This document shows positions 1 to 7,600 of a DNA stretch of 8,222 nucleotides, in pieces. Source of the DNA: Lentisphaeria bacterium (lineage in GTDB: Bacteria > Verrucomicrobiota > Lentisphaeria > Oligosphaerales > Oligosphaeraceae); NCBI GenBank assembly GCA_016303095.1, contig JAEDMH010000105.1, forward strand, positions 1 to 8,222, given 5' to 3'. The notes beneath the pieces were generated by a model that saw only the letters and a program-made list of their open reading frames with translations, was not told the origin of the DNA and made no database searches. Every line of letters starts with the position of its first letter. The stretch's first letter is position 1. The translations under genes were made by a program, and so were the position numbers.

Positions 1-43
1 CTTCCGTGTTTTAACTCCGTGCCCTCCGTGTCTCCCCTCCGTG
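1..43. repeat. Cluster of four CCGTG short repeats
   Basis: TTCCGTG at 2-8 is followed by three exact CTCCGTG copies at 15-21, 24-30 and 37-43, so the start-to-start spacing is 13, 9 and 13 bases. Read on the minus strand the motif is CACGGAG with a TTAAAACACGG segment. I recall similar CACGGAG-rich intergenic strings from several environmental bacterial phyla, but that comes from memory and was not checked. The cluster lies in non-coding sequence downstream of the transporter gene and may continue beyond the left edge of the window. Its function is unknown. Confidence 0.6.
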
Positions 44-69
44 GCGGGGGTTCATGAGGATTGCCCCCC

Positions 70-91
70 TTCCCCCCGTCAGCGGGGGGAA
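70..91 (-). terminator. Strong GC hairpin downstream of the transporter operon
   Basis: TTCCCCCCG at 70-78 and CGGGGGGAA at 83-91 are exact reverse complements around a four-base loop, giving a 9-bp stem that is mostly G-C. It lies about 85 bases beyond the stop codon of the minus-strand transporter gene, where a terminator of the operon would be expected. No T-run follows on the minus strand (the next bases are GGGGGGCAATCC), so it is not a standard intrinsic terminator. It could instead protect the 3' end, or act with Rho or as a U-less hairpin. Being a palindrome, it would form on transcripts from either strand. Confidence 0.5.
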
Positions 92-100
92 ATCGAAGGG

Positions 101-118
101 CTAGAGATTCTAGAGTTT
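101..118. repeat. Two-copy CTAGAG direct repeat
   Basis: CTAGAGATT at 101-109 is followed directly by CTAGAGTTT at 110-118. The pair resembles the units CTAGATTT and CTAGATCC repeated at the right end of the window, with one extra base in the period. Both sites are intergenic. This looks like a degenerate member of the same short-repeat type, although two copies alone could arise by chance. Confidence 0.4.
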
Positions 119-147
119 CTCCTCCCTCCTCCTCCTTGTGGTGGTGA

Positions 148-166
148 GGGGAAGGGGGGGGGAGGG
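148..166 (+). other. G-run tract with G-quadruplex potential
   Basis: The plus strand carries GGGG (148-151), AA, nine consecutive G (154-162), A and GGG (164-166), which supplies four or more G-runs of at least three. It starts ten bases beyond the transporter stop codon, on the strand opposite to that gene. It is preceded by a C/T-rich stretch (118-136) that could pair with it as an imperfect hairpin. Either structure could affect transcript 3' ends or polymerase passage. The tract is also a likely place for sequencing length errors. Confidence 0.35.
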
Positions 167-176
167 ATCGTGGCCT

Positions 177-2216
177 TCAATGTTCTGCTTCTGCCACCAC
201 CGAGACTCCCTTTTCCATGTGATGGATCATGGCGATGGTGGCCACGCCCAGGAGGACGGATGCGCTGGAGAGCACCATAAGATGCGCTCCGTAGACCCCT
301 GGGGTGTGGAGGATGCCCCAGAGATCATTGAGGAGATCCAGACCATGAAGCCCTAGGAGGATCATCAGCAAGGTAGGCTGGAAGAGGCCGGCGCCGTTCT
401 TGGCGTTTCTTGCCCGTTGGGCGATGCGAAGACGAAGAGGGATCCAAAGAAGGAGGGCGGCTGTGGTGAGGATCGTAGGGAGGATGAGGTAGTCTGGGAA
501 GAGAGAGGGATCTCCGCCGGCGCAGAAGAAATCCCGAATTTGATTGGCTAGGGTATGGGTGGCTGGCTCCAGAGGTTGGACGAGGGGGGCGTGGCATCGC
601 CATTTACCCTGCCAGAGAGCCACGATGGGAGTAAGGATGGCGAAGAAGAGGAAGAAGGCATCGAAGAAGTAGAGGGAGAGTTTCATTTGCCGGGAGGAGA
701 CGGGACGGCAGGGGAGCTGTTCTACGGCTTCCTTCCCGCCTGGCGTCCAGGGGGCAGGGGCGGCATAGCTGTGATAGCCGCCCAGTTTCGCCCATTGCCG
801 ATAGAAGAGGTAGGAGAGATACGCGGCAAGGAGAACCCAGGGGATAGACCAGGGAGTGGCGAGGCGATAATGCCACCCCTCTCCGTATTTCAGGGCCAGG
901 CCGCAGGCGGGGAAATGTTGAGCCACATAGTCGAAGAGTCTGGCCACCAGCAATCCGGCCAAAAGTCCTGCCCAGGATCGCAACATGGCTTGCATGGCAC
1001 AGAAGGTGCCATAGCGGGACTTGGGGAAGAGCATCATTTCCAGGGGCTGCTCACTTACGGTGATGAGTCCCGTGAGGAAGAGATTGATGATGGAGTTGAC
1101 GATGACCAGGTTCACATAGACTTGCGGGGGCATGGTGCCCAGGAGCCATCGGAAGTAGAAGGGGAGGGCGATGATGCAGTTGAAGATGCTGTTATAATTG
1201 ATGATGCGCATGGGGTGCCACCGGTTGACCAGCACGGGCAACAGGGTGGCGATCAAGATTCCGGCGGCGCAGACCATGCCGCTGATTCCGTTCATGTGTC
1301 CAATGTCGGTGTCCGTCAACTGGAGCTGCTTGCTCATCAGAAAGTATCCGAAGACTCCCGCCCCGCCACTGATGGCATTCACCAGGTGGATGCCATACCG
1401 CATGACATAGATCCGGTGGCAAAAGGTGTAGGTGAGGAACTCCCGGAATCCGCTGCACTTCGCCTTCAACTGGTCTAGCCCTTTGGCCTCCTTCCGCTTC
1501 AACTGCTCCTCGGTGAGGGGAGGATAGTCGCCTTCTTTCACATTGAGGCAGAAGAGGATGATGCCAATGGCGTAGAGTAGGGCCACGGAAAGGAAGATCA
1601 GGGAGGCGTGCTTCTGGGCGATGGGGAAAAGGAAATAATGGAAGAAGGCGGCGGAGAATTGGAGAGCCAGACGAATGCAGGCCATGACCCGGCCGAAAAA
1701 CTGGGGCGGAATAATGTCGATGAAGATATACCAGACCACAGAATTGACCCACATCATGAAGAACTGGAAGAGGAGCATCACCAGACCGATGACGATGGCG
1801 ATCATGGTGGCGGGACTGGTGTCCCAGAAGGGCTGTGTCCAGGCACTCAAGGCGTGGCCGAATTGGTGGGTGAAGGCGAAGAGGCAGAGGGCCAGCACCA
1901 CCGGGGGCATGGAGAGGGCGATGAAGGGGATGCGTCGCCCCCATTTGCTTCGATAGAGGTCGCTGGCCACGCTGATATAGGGGCATACCGTCATGTTGAG
2001 GACGGCGCCGATGCAGGAGAGGATCAGCCAGCTGGCGGTGTCGCTGATGTTCAGCGCTTTGATTTGGATGGGGAGGATGGAGGCGGGAAGGGTGTTGGCC
2101 AGTCCGATGCAGGCCACGCCGAGCATGAGCCAGAAGAAGAGGAGATAGAGTTGCGGGAGGGTGTACGTGAGATTTCCGCAGTGGTAGAGTTTCGGTTCCT
2201 TCTTCGTGGCGGACAT
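177..2216 (-). CDS. MFS transporter, GPH/SLC45-like, with C-terminal membrane extension
   Basis: A 679-residue polytopic membrane protein. The first about 475 residues show roughly twelve hydrophobic segments (for example 21-42, 61-82, 97-116, 138-158, 204-224, 268-292, 310-330, 365-387, 406-428 and 452-472). The loop after the second has SDLYRSKWGRRIPFI (85-99), the loop 2-3 signature of GPH/SLC45 carriers, which move sugars or other small solutes with a cation. These proteins usually have 450-550 residues. Here about 200 extra residues follow, with a soluble stretch near 476-512 and about four more hydrophobic segments (near 513-535, 574-596, 612-632 and 640-665). The gene starts 45 bases after queF on the same strand, so it is probably the last gene of that operon. 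No Shine-Dalgarno sequence is visible; the leader is GGCCCACTCCGCC. The substrate cannot be told from the sequence, and a link to queuosine precursors is only a guess from position. Confidence 0.87.
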   Translation of the reverse strand: MSATKKEPKLYHCGNLTYTLPQLYLLFFWLMLGVACIGLANTLPASILPIQIKALNISDTASWLILSCIGAVLNMTVCPYISVASDLYRSKWGRRIPFIALSMPPVVLALCLFAFTHQFGHALSAWTQPFWDTSPATMIAIVIGLVMLLFQFFMMWVNSVVWYIFIDIIPPQFFGRVMACIRLALQFSAAFFHYFLFPIAQKHASLIFLSVALLYAIGIILFCLNVKEGDYPPLTEEQLKRKEAKGLDQLKAKCSGFREFLTYTFCHRIYVMRYGIHLVNAISGGAGVFGYFLMSKQLQLTDTDIGHMNGISGMVCAAGILIATLLPVLVNRWHPMRIINYNSIFNCIIALPFYFRWLLGTMPPQVYVNLVIVNSIINLFLTGLITVSEQPLEMMLFPKSRYGTFCAMQAMLRSWAGLLAGLLVARLFDYVAQHFPACGLALKYGEGWHYRLATPWSIPWVLLAAYLSYLFYRQWAKLGGYHSYAAPAPWTPGGKEAVEQLPCRPVSSRQMKLSLYFFDAFFLFFAILTPIVALWQGKWRCHAPLVQPLEPATHTLANQIRDFFCAGGDPSLFPDYLILPTILTTAALLLWIPLRLRIAQRARNAKNGAGLFQPTLLMILLGLHGLDLLNDLWGILHTPGVYGAHLMVLSSASVLLGVATIAMIHHMEKGVSVVAEAEH

Positions 2217-2261
2217 GGCGGAGTGGGCCTGGTGGCGGAGGGAGAGAGTGGGGCGGAGGGG

Positions 2262-2774
2262 TCAGCGATTGTCCACTTTTTCCGGATTCAGGTCGTGGGA
2301 TCGGAATCGGAACAGAGCCAGTTCCTCAAAGGGGGTGCCAGGCTTTCCCCAATTGGTGTAGGGGTCGATGGAAAGTCCGCCCCTGGGCAGGAACTTTCCC
2401 CATACTTCGATATACCGGGGGGCCAATGCCTTTTGAAGATCCTGGCGAATGATGTTCACCACGGCCTCGTGAAAGGCCCCATGGTTGCGAAAGCTGAAAA
2501 GATAGAGCTTCAGGGATTTGCTTTCCACAATCCACTGGTCGGGCACGTAGGAGATGGTGAGAGTGGCGAAATCCGGTTGGCCTGTCTTGGGGCACAGAGA
2601 GGTGAACTCCGGACAATTGAACTTCACCCAATAGGCATCCTGGACCGGGCTGGGAACGGTTTCCAGAAGCCGGGGATTGTACTGCGTAGGGTATTGGGTG
2701 GGGGTGGCGCTTCCCAGGAGGGTCAGGTTTTCCAATCCGGGAGGGGCGGAGGGGCTTGTCTCAGGAGGATTCAT
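2262..2774 (-). CDS. queF: NADPH-dependent 7-cyano-7-deazaguanine reductase QueF
   Basis: QueF reduces the nitrile of preQ0 to the aminomethyl group of preQ1 with two NADPH, in the cytoplasm, during synthesis of the tRNA wobble base queuosine. The 170-residue protein matches the short, single-domain (Bacillus YkvM) type, about 165 residues long. The catalytic cysteine is C61 in FTSLCPKTGQPDFATL, with the proton donor D68 seven residues on. The family NADPH-binding motif is ESKSLKLY (84-91), and the substrate-binding pair is H102-E103. All of these sit six residues further along than in the B. subtilis enzyme as I remember it, consistent with a slightly longer N-terminus. The ATG lies only nine bases after the metallophosphoesterase stop, which argues for co-transcription. 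The leader CTAGCCCCCCGTC has no Shine-Dalgarno sequence, so translation may be coupled. No queC, queD or queE is in the window. Confidence 0.96.
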   Translation of the reverse strand: MNPPETSPSAPPGLENLTLLGSATPTQYPTQYNPRLLETVPSPVQDAYWVKFNCPEFTSLCPKTGQPDFATLTISYVPDQWIVESKSLKLYLFSFRNHGAFHEAVVNIIRQDLQKALAPRYIEVWGKFLPRGGLSIDPYTNWGKPGTPFEELALFRFRSHDLNPEKVDNR

Positions 2775-2783
2775 GACGGGGGG

Positions 2784-3428
2784 CTAGAGGCAGGTGTGGA
2801 GGGAGACCTGGGGAGCTTCCTGGGGGGAAGACCAGTGGATGAGGGCATGGCGGCCTTCCTGGCCTAAAGCCCCGCAATTCACCACCGTGGTGCTTCCCAC
2901 AGAGAAGCACCCCGCCGCTTCATGGATATGGCCGCAGAGGTGGAGCCTGGGGGCTCTTTGGGCGGAGAAGCGGGCGATGGCGGCACTGCCCACGGAGAGT
3001 CCATTGGGAAGGAGATCCGCTCCGGAGTGCATCGGGGGGGCATGGGTGACCAGAATATCCAAGGCGAAGGGAGGAAGGGCGTCCAGTTGGCGCGCCATCT
3101 CCTGGTCATCCCATTGGAAGGGGGTGGAGCAGGGGCAGAGATTGCTGCCGGAGAGTCCCATGAGATTCAGGGAATGGCTTGAGAACTGCCGTGGAGGAAG
3201 CCAGTGGCCCGTTTCCTCCAGGATGGCATCGGCTTCCCGGGGATCCAGGTTGCCCGCCACCGCCAGAAAGTGGGGAAAGCGTGCCCCCACAAGACGCACC
3301 GCCTCCCGAAAGTCCTGGGGGGTGCCAAAATTTGTGAAATCTCCTCCGATGAGAACCAAATCCGCCTCAGGAAGCCGTTCCAAGACGGGGAAGTTCTGGT
3401 GGATGTCGGAAAAATAAAGGATGCGCAT
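2784..3428 (-). CDS. Calcineurin-like metallophosphoesterase
   Basis: A 214-residue soluble enzyme with the full two-metal signature of the PF00149-type phosphoesterases: D8-x-H10 (FSDIH), GGD ending at D30, GN ending at N60 (VAGNLD), H129 (VTHAPP) and GHIH with H167 and H169. It should hydrolyse a phosphomonoester or phosphodiester in the cytoplasm. The size fits small YfcE/Icc-like members, but nothing fixes the substrate. I chose ATG at 3428 because MRILYFSDIH places the first metal motif at the N-terminus, as is usual. An in-frame TTG at 3449 would add seven residues (MRILFCS) that echo the true start. The leader CCTATTCTGCTCC has no Shine-Dalgarno sequence. It is the first gene of the three-gene minus-strand cluster, nine bases before queF. 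A role in deazaguanine or nucleotide metabolism is possible only by position. Confidence 0.92.
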   Translation of the reverse strand: MRILYFSDIHQNFPVLERLPEADLVLIGGDFTNFGTPQDFREAVRLVGARFPHFLAVAGNLDPREADAILEETGHWLPPRQFSSHSLNLMGLSGSNLCPCSTPFQWDDQEMARQLDALPPFALDILVTHAPPMHSGADLLPNGLSVGSAAIARFSAQRAPRLHLCGHIHEAAGCFSVGSTTVVNCGALGQEGRHALIHWSSPQEAPQVSLHTCL

Positions 3429-3490
3429 GGAGCAGAATAGGATTCTCAAAGGGAGAAAAGGCGGAAAACAAAGCAGGGTAAATATATCCC

Positions 3491-3528
3491 GGAATCTAGG
3501 GTTGTTCCCTGGGCAACCCGGAGGTTCC
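3491..3528. other. Two-part hairpin in the leader of the metallophosphoesterase-queF operon
   Basis: GGGTTG (3499-3504) pairs exactly with CAACCC (3514-3519) around the nine-base loop TTCCCTGGG, and GGAA (3491-3494) pairs with TTCC (3525-3528) outside internal loops of four and five bases. On the minus strand it would sit about 65-100 bases before the metallophosphoesterase start, if transcription begins upstream of it. I compared it by eye with the short preQ1-I aptamer and found no convincing match. It could be a regulatory leader, a transcription-factor site or chance. Confidence 0.3.
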
Positions 3529-3570
3529 TCTCTTCCCGTTCTCCCGGGAATTTCGCGAGGGCGGCTTCCC

Positions 3571-3603
3571 CCTTTCTCAGGAGAAAGGAGGCCCTTTCCA
3601 GGG
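3571..3603. other. Overlapping, mutually exclusive hairpins
   Basis: CCTTTCTC (3571-3578) is the exact complement of GAGAAAGG (3581-3588). GAAAGG (3583-3588) can instead pair with CCTTTC (3593-3598), and CCCT (3592-3595) with AGGG (3600-3603). The arms overlap, so only some of these pairs can form at once. The region lies just upstream of the plus-strand promoter element, so it would be transcribed only from the minus strand or from an earlier start. No T-run follows on either strand, so a simple terminator is unlikely. Confidence 0.3.
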
Positions 3604-3632
3604 AAAACCTGCCGTGCGAAATATTGAATTTC

Positions 3633-3641
3633 TGTTATAAT
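3633..3641 (+). promoter_or_regulatory. Extended -10 promoter element for the kinase gene
   Basis: TGTTATAAT is a perfect TGnTATAAT extended -10 element, with the hexamer at 3636-3641 inside an AT-rich island in otherwise GC-rich sequence. No good -35 box stands 16-18 bases upstream (CGTGCG at 17), which is tolerated in extended -10 promoters. Transcription would begin near 3648, leaving a leader of about 255 bases before the chosen kinase start. Confidence 0.5.
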
Positions 3642-3664
3642 ACTTGTATTCCAACGAAAGGGAG

Positions 3665-3693
3665 AGGAGGTGCCAGGGATGCCTTCCCTTTGA
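3665..3693 (+). other. Ideal Shine-Dalgarno and ATG opening a four-codon frame
   Basis: AGGAGG (3665-3670) stands eight bases before ATG at 3679, the only textbook ribosome-binding site in the window. That frame reads Met-Pro-Ser-Leu and stops at TGA (3691-3693). It lies in the probable kinase leader. It could be a tiny regulatory leader ORF or a chance site. It could also be the true kinase start put out of frame: removing one T from the TTT at 3689-3691 would join it to the open frame leading into the kinase. Confidence 0.3.
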
Positions 3694-3904
3694 CCCTGGT
3701 TTGTACCGGGGCATGAGGAGCAAAAGGCGCCGGGAAGTCCTTGTTGGCGTCGAATGCCTGCCTCTCTCTTTCTCCTTCGGTGGTCTATCTGTTTTCTTGA
3801 AAAATGGGGGAGGAGACGCTTTTCCCGGGGCCGGTTTGTGCATGTGCTGGAGAAGAAAGAAAGTTAGCCTAGAGTTGCTTCGAGATGATCTTTCCCTGCC
3901 ATCC

Positions 3905-4606
3905 ATGAAGGAACTGTTGTCCACGTCGGCATTGGTGCGGGGATCCACCTCCTGCGCCACCGGGGCGGTCTATTTGTGGCATCAAGGGGAGGAGTCTTTT
4001 TTGGTGAAGACCTTCTGGAGCAATGGCTGGTTTTCCCGGCTGTTTTTCGGACGGCGGGGCATCGCCAATGAATGGCGCATGCTCTGTGCGTTGCAGCAGG
4101 CCGGGTTTTCCTGTGCGCCTCAGCCCTATGCCCGAATCGGGGGACACACCATTGTCATGGAGTTCATCCAGGGGAAGAAGCTGGAGAGCCGCCGCCATTA
4201 TGCCAGCCGAGGGGAAACGCCTCCCGCCCCGGAGGTGTATCGCTCTTTGCGGGAAGAGCTGGACAGGCTCCACCAGGCGGGGTTCATTCACGGAGATTTT
4301 CGTCGGGCCAATGTCATGGTGGCCTCCCAGGGGAACAAGGTGCGGATCATTGACTGGGCCACGGGAATGAAACGCTCGGATGCGGAACATTTCCTCTATG
4401 GACAACTTCTAGGGTCGGATAACTATTCCCTGGTGAAGATTCTGAAGGATGGGGCGCCCGAGCTGGTCTCCCCGAAAGAATGGCAGGAGAATGCTCCCGG
4501 CTTCTTCCTGCGCTTGGGCCGCTTCCTGCGCCAAAGGGTCTATCGAAACTATGTCAAACCCCTCTTCCGAGGGGGACGGGACAAGCATTCCCATTCCGGA
4601 GCATAG
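3905..4606 (+). CDS. Small atypical protein kinase-like protein (Kdo/WaaP or RIO-like)
   Basis: The 233-residue product shows a compact kinase fold. A glycine-containing N-terminal strand (LVRGSTSCATGAVYLW) is followed by the ATP-binding lysine K35 (FLVKTF), the helix-C glutamate E56 (ANEWRML), the catalytic loop HGDFRRANVMV with D131 and N136, and the metal-binding aspartate D150 in IIDWATG. The short length and the HGD and IDW variants fit the lipopolysaccharide core kinases (KdkA/WaaP) and RIO-type families better than Hanks-type receptor kinases; the substrate could be a sugar or a protein. There is no signal peptide or membrane segment. I chose ATG 3905 because G/C at third codon positions jumps there and because its pyrimidine-rich leader (TTTCCCTGCCATCC) resembles those of the neighbours. 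In-frame alternatives are ATG 3842, ATG 3713 and TTG 3644. The stop lies 12 bases from the facing esterase stop. Confidence 0.8.
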   Translation: MKELLSTSALVRGSTSCATGAVYLWHQGEESFLVKTFWSNGWFSRLFFGRRGIANEWRMLCALQQAGFSCAPQPYARIGGHTIVMEFIQGKKLESRRHYASRGETPPAPEVYRSLREELDRLHQAGFIHGDFRRANVMVASQGNKVRIIDWATGMKRSDAEHFLYGQLLGSDNYSLVKILKDGAPELVSPKEWQENAPGFFLRLGRFLRQRVYRNYVKPLFRGGRDKHSHSGA

Positions 4607-4618
4607 AGGGGAGGGGGG

Positions 4619-7600
4619 CTAGGGGGTGCGGATGTGACGCCTCCGGGAAGGATCGTATTGATAGGAGAAATTCCGAAGATAGAGTCCGTTGAGCAGGATC
4701 TCCGAGGAAATGCCTCCGCTCCTCCAACGCTTTCTTCCCTGTTCCACTTCCTGGGAGGAAAGGGCGAGATTGCGGTTGCCGTCCAGGGGATGGAGGACTT
4801 GCCGACGGTGCAAGAAGACATGGGAATCCTCCCGGGTCAGGATGAGGAGGGACAGGCGGCTCTCCTCTCCCTCTTCCAAGTCCCGGGCGAGAGGCAGAAG
4901 GAGCTCCAGAGTTTCGCCTGGGTCCAGGAGAGCGTCTCCATTTCCCAAGGAGGGGAGGCGTTGCCGTACTTCCCCGGTGATGTCCTGGACGTATCCTGTT
5001 ACTTCTTCCCGAGAGAATCCTTGGAAGGAGAGAAAGGGCGGCGGGGTGTCCCCGTAGGGGGAGAAGAGGAGGAAGAGTTCTCCCGGCGAGGGGGCTGGGA
5101 AGGTTGAGCCGCTGAGGGAAGGTCGGGTGAAGCGGAGGCGGAGGGCTGGCGGGGAAGAAGCGCCTTCCCCGTCGTCGCCTGCCTCCCCGGGGAGAAGAGA
5201 GGATTCCAGGAGCAGGGATTCCGAGGGAGAGAAAAGATCCAGAAGGGAGGCGTCGTGGAAGAGGAGATGGGAGTAGGCTGCCGTGGCGTATGTCCCCTGT
5301 ATGGGGGCGGTTTCCTCCTCCTCCTGGGCATTGGTGCGGGAAAGGTATCCGTTTCGGATGACATAGGGGCCGTCCTCCTGGGCATGGAGGAGGGTTTGCC
5401 GGGGATAGGTGACGGTTACCTGCCAGGTGCCCTCTTCTGTTTTGCGGGGATTGGCGGTGGCTTTTCCCAGGTATTCCCCTTTTGAGGAATAGAGGGGGAG
5501 GGTGGCGGCGGGCATGGTATTTCCCTGGGGAGGGAGGAGGGGAAGGAGATCCAGGGTGAGTTCCAGTTGGCTTCCCTGCAGGGGGGAGGAGGAGAGGAGC
5601 CGTTCCTGGCCCGTGCCGGGAAGGAGGGCGCCCCAGGCGAGTCCCCGGTAGTATTCCAGGGTGGGGGAGGAGATTGCCTGATTCACCTCCCAGGTGGCCA
5701 GGGGAATGGGGGTTGCGGGGGCGTCTCCCTCTCCCAGGAAGGTGAGCTGCAGGCGGGTGAGAATCCAGGGAGCCCTTCCGGCGAGGGGGGAGAGGGCTTC
5801 TTCCGGGAAGCGGAGAAGGCATTTCCGGGGGATGCCCTCCTGGGCCAGCCATTGTTCTCCCCGGAGGAGGAGGGGTTCTCCCTCTTGGGTGGCCAGGGTG
5901 CCTGTCAGGGCATAGCGTCCTTGCCGGGAGACCGTGATCTCCGTCTCCAAGAGAAGATCCTTTTCTCCTTCGGGGGTCTCTTCCAGAGATTCCCGCAACG
6001 GGGTGAAGAGTTGGACGCTTCCTCCATAGGTCTGGACCACCAGGCTGGCGGTCAGACCCTCTCTCCACTCCTCTCCTTCCTGGCATGACTCTCCCACGAG
6101 GATCTCCCAGGTGCCTGGTCCTGCGGGCGAAAATTGGCTCTTGCAGAGTCTCCCTTCTTGCCAGCTCCGGAACCACTCTTCGGGAAGCTCCTCCCGGGGA
6201 CGATCCAGAGAGTGGGCCTGCCAGACCAGGGAGCCAGGGACCTCCTCCTCTTCCCCGTCCTCTCCTATGCACTTGGCCTGAAGAAGGAGTTCTCCCGGAG
6301 GCGGGGAGAGGACGGGAGTGAGATTTTCCAGAAGGAGTTTTGGGGCGGGGCGGGGCACGGCGCTCCGAAGGAGGAGAGTCACGAGACGAGGGGAGGCCTG
6401 CTTCGGGGGGCGAAGGGTGAGAAGGGCCTCTCCCGGAACGGGGCAGGAGAACTCTCCCCAGAGGGGGGATCCCTCCATGAGAAGGGTCTCGTCGGCGGGA
6501 AGGGCTGTCAGGGCATGGGGGGTGTCATCCTCCGGGAGGAGAAGAGTTGCCTGGGTTCCTTGGGGAGCGGAGAGAAGCATCAGGCTGACGGGACCCGCCT
6601 CCAGGGGCAGGAGGCGCTCCATAGGTTCCTCCCCCGAGAACAGGAAGGTCCAACTCTGGGGGGGGACGGGAGCTTGTTCCTGTTCGGAACTGCCCTCTCT
6701 CCCGGCTGAGGCACCGCTCCCTCGGGTCTCGGGGGTGGGGGGAAGGCTCCGCAAAAGGGCATCCACCTCCTCCCGGAGAATGCGTTCCAGGATGGGGAGA
6801 ACCTCCGGGGCGCCGTCCCGGACGATGGAGGAATGGTCGTAGAGGGAAGTGTTCCGGGAGTCCAGGGGGGATTCCGGCACTTGGGTGCCCAGGGCATGGG
6901 CGCTGGCCACCGTGACAATGCCATCATTGGGGGTGGGCAGCTGGGCGATTTTGACCAAGCTTTTGTAGGTCAGGGGGAGGTTTTCCGTCTCCACCATGCC
7001 CATGATGGTGTGCAGAGGCGTGGTGGGGGCTTGATACATTTGGTTGAAGCGGCGGCAGTCCTCCGTGCGCAGGGAGCGGAAGCCGGGGGAACTTCGGCGG
7101 GCGTCGGCAACCCAGTCCGCCAATAGGCTGAAGCTCTTTTCCGTCAGGCCGCTGGGGTAGGAGATGATGTCCGCCACTCGACTGCCCAGATTGGGGGTGC
7201 TGATCTGGAGGACGCTCTTCACCCGGGGAGAACATACCCCAGCCCCGTCAATGAGCACCCGGGCGTCCAGCCCCCCTTTGCTATGGCCCACTACATGAAA
7301 TTTCTCCACCCCCCAGCGTTGGGTGAGTTGGGCCAGTTGTTCGTCCAGCATGAGGGCATTGAGGTCAGGAGAGGCAAACTGGGGAATGTAGGCCTGATGG
7401 GAAGGCACCCCCAGAGTGTGGGAGAGCTGGCGGGCGAAGCTAGTCAGCATATCCTGAATGTCCGTCCATCCATGAACCAGGAGGACGGGAGAGGGAGCGG
7501 GAATGAACAGAGCCTGCCAGAGTTGCCCCAGTACCCAAATGGGCTCGTCATTGGCGGTGTCCACCAGGATTTCCAGATGATTTTCCGCCGTTTCTCCCGG

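Larger units (their letters stand above)
3429..3904. other. Divergent intergenic region between the operon and the kinase gene
   Basis: This 476-base stretch separates the minus-strand operon from the plus-strand kinase gene. It holds two hairpin areas (3491-3528 and 3571-3603), an AT-rich island at about 3619-3655 containing an extended -10 element for the plus strand, and an isolated Shine-Dalgarno/ATG at 3665-3681. The kinase frame stays open upstream from 3641. However, its third codon positions are only about 57% G/C between 3716 and 3841 and about 45% between 3845 and 3904, against about 79% just after 3905. I therefore treat this as leader rather than coding. I found no convincing minus-strand promoter; TATATT (complement of 3481-3486) lacks a matching -35 box. 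Confidence 0.55.

Noticed and set aside
555..1478. A 307-codon plus-strand frame antisense to the transporter
   Set aside because: Acidic, low-complexity product with no domain; the opposite strand codes for clear membrane segments and the GPH loop motif.
1608..2867. A 419-codon plus-strand frame antisense to the transporter, queF and the end of the phosphoesterase
   Set aside because: It crosses three recognised genes, is Gly/Glu/Asp-rich and has no recognisable motif. It is the mirror of membrane-protein codons.
3481..3516. Minus-strand promoter made of TTGCCC and TATATT before the phosphoesterase
   Set aside because: The two boxes are 24 bases apart, too far for a sigma-70 promoter, and no other -35 box fits the TATATT.
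3489..3530. preQ1 riboswitch before the queF operon
   Set aside because: Hairpins are present, but the conserved loop and A-rich tail of the preQ1-I aptamer are not seen by eye.
3577..3960. A 127-codon minus-strand frame across the kinase promoter and leader
   Set aside because: Composition is Arg/Ser/Pro-rich without a domain, and it overlaps the promoter element and the kinase start.
4554..6272. A 572-codon open frame on the minus strand overlapping the esterase gene
   Set aside because: It encodes an Arg/Pro/Gly/His-rich string without domains and lies in a shifted frame of the esterase, whose triad and modules are clear. Its length follows from the GC-rich, stop-poor sequence.
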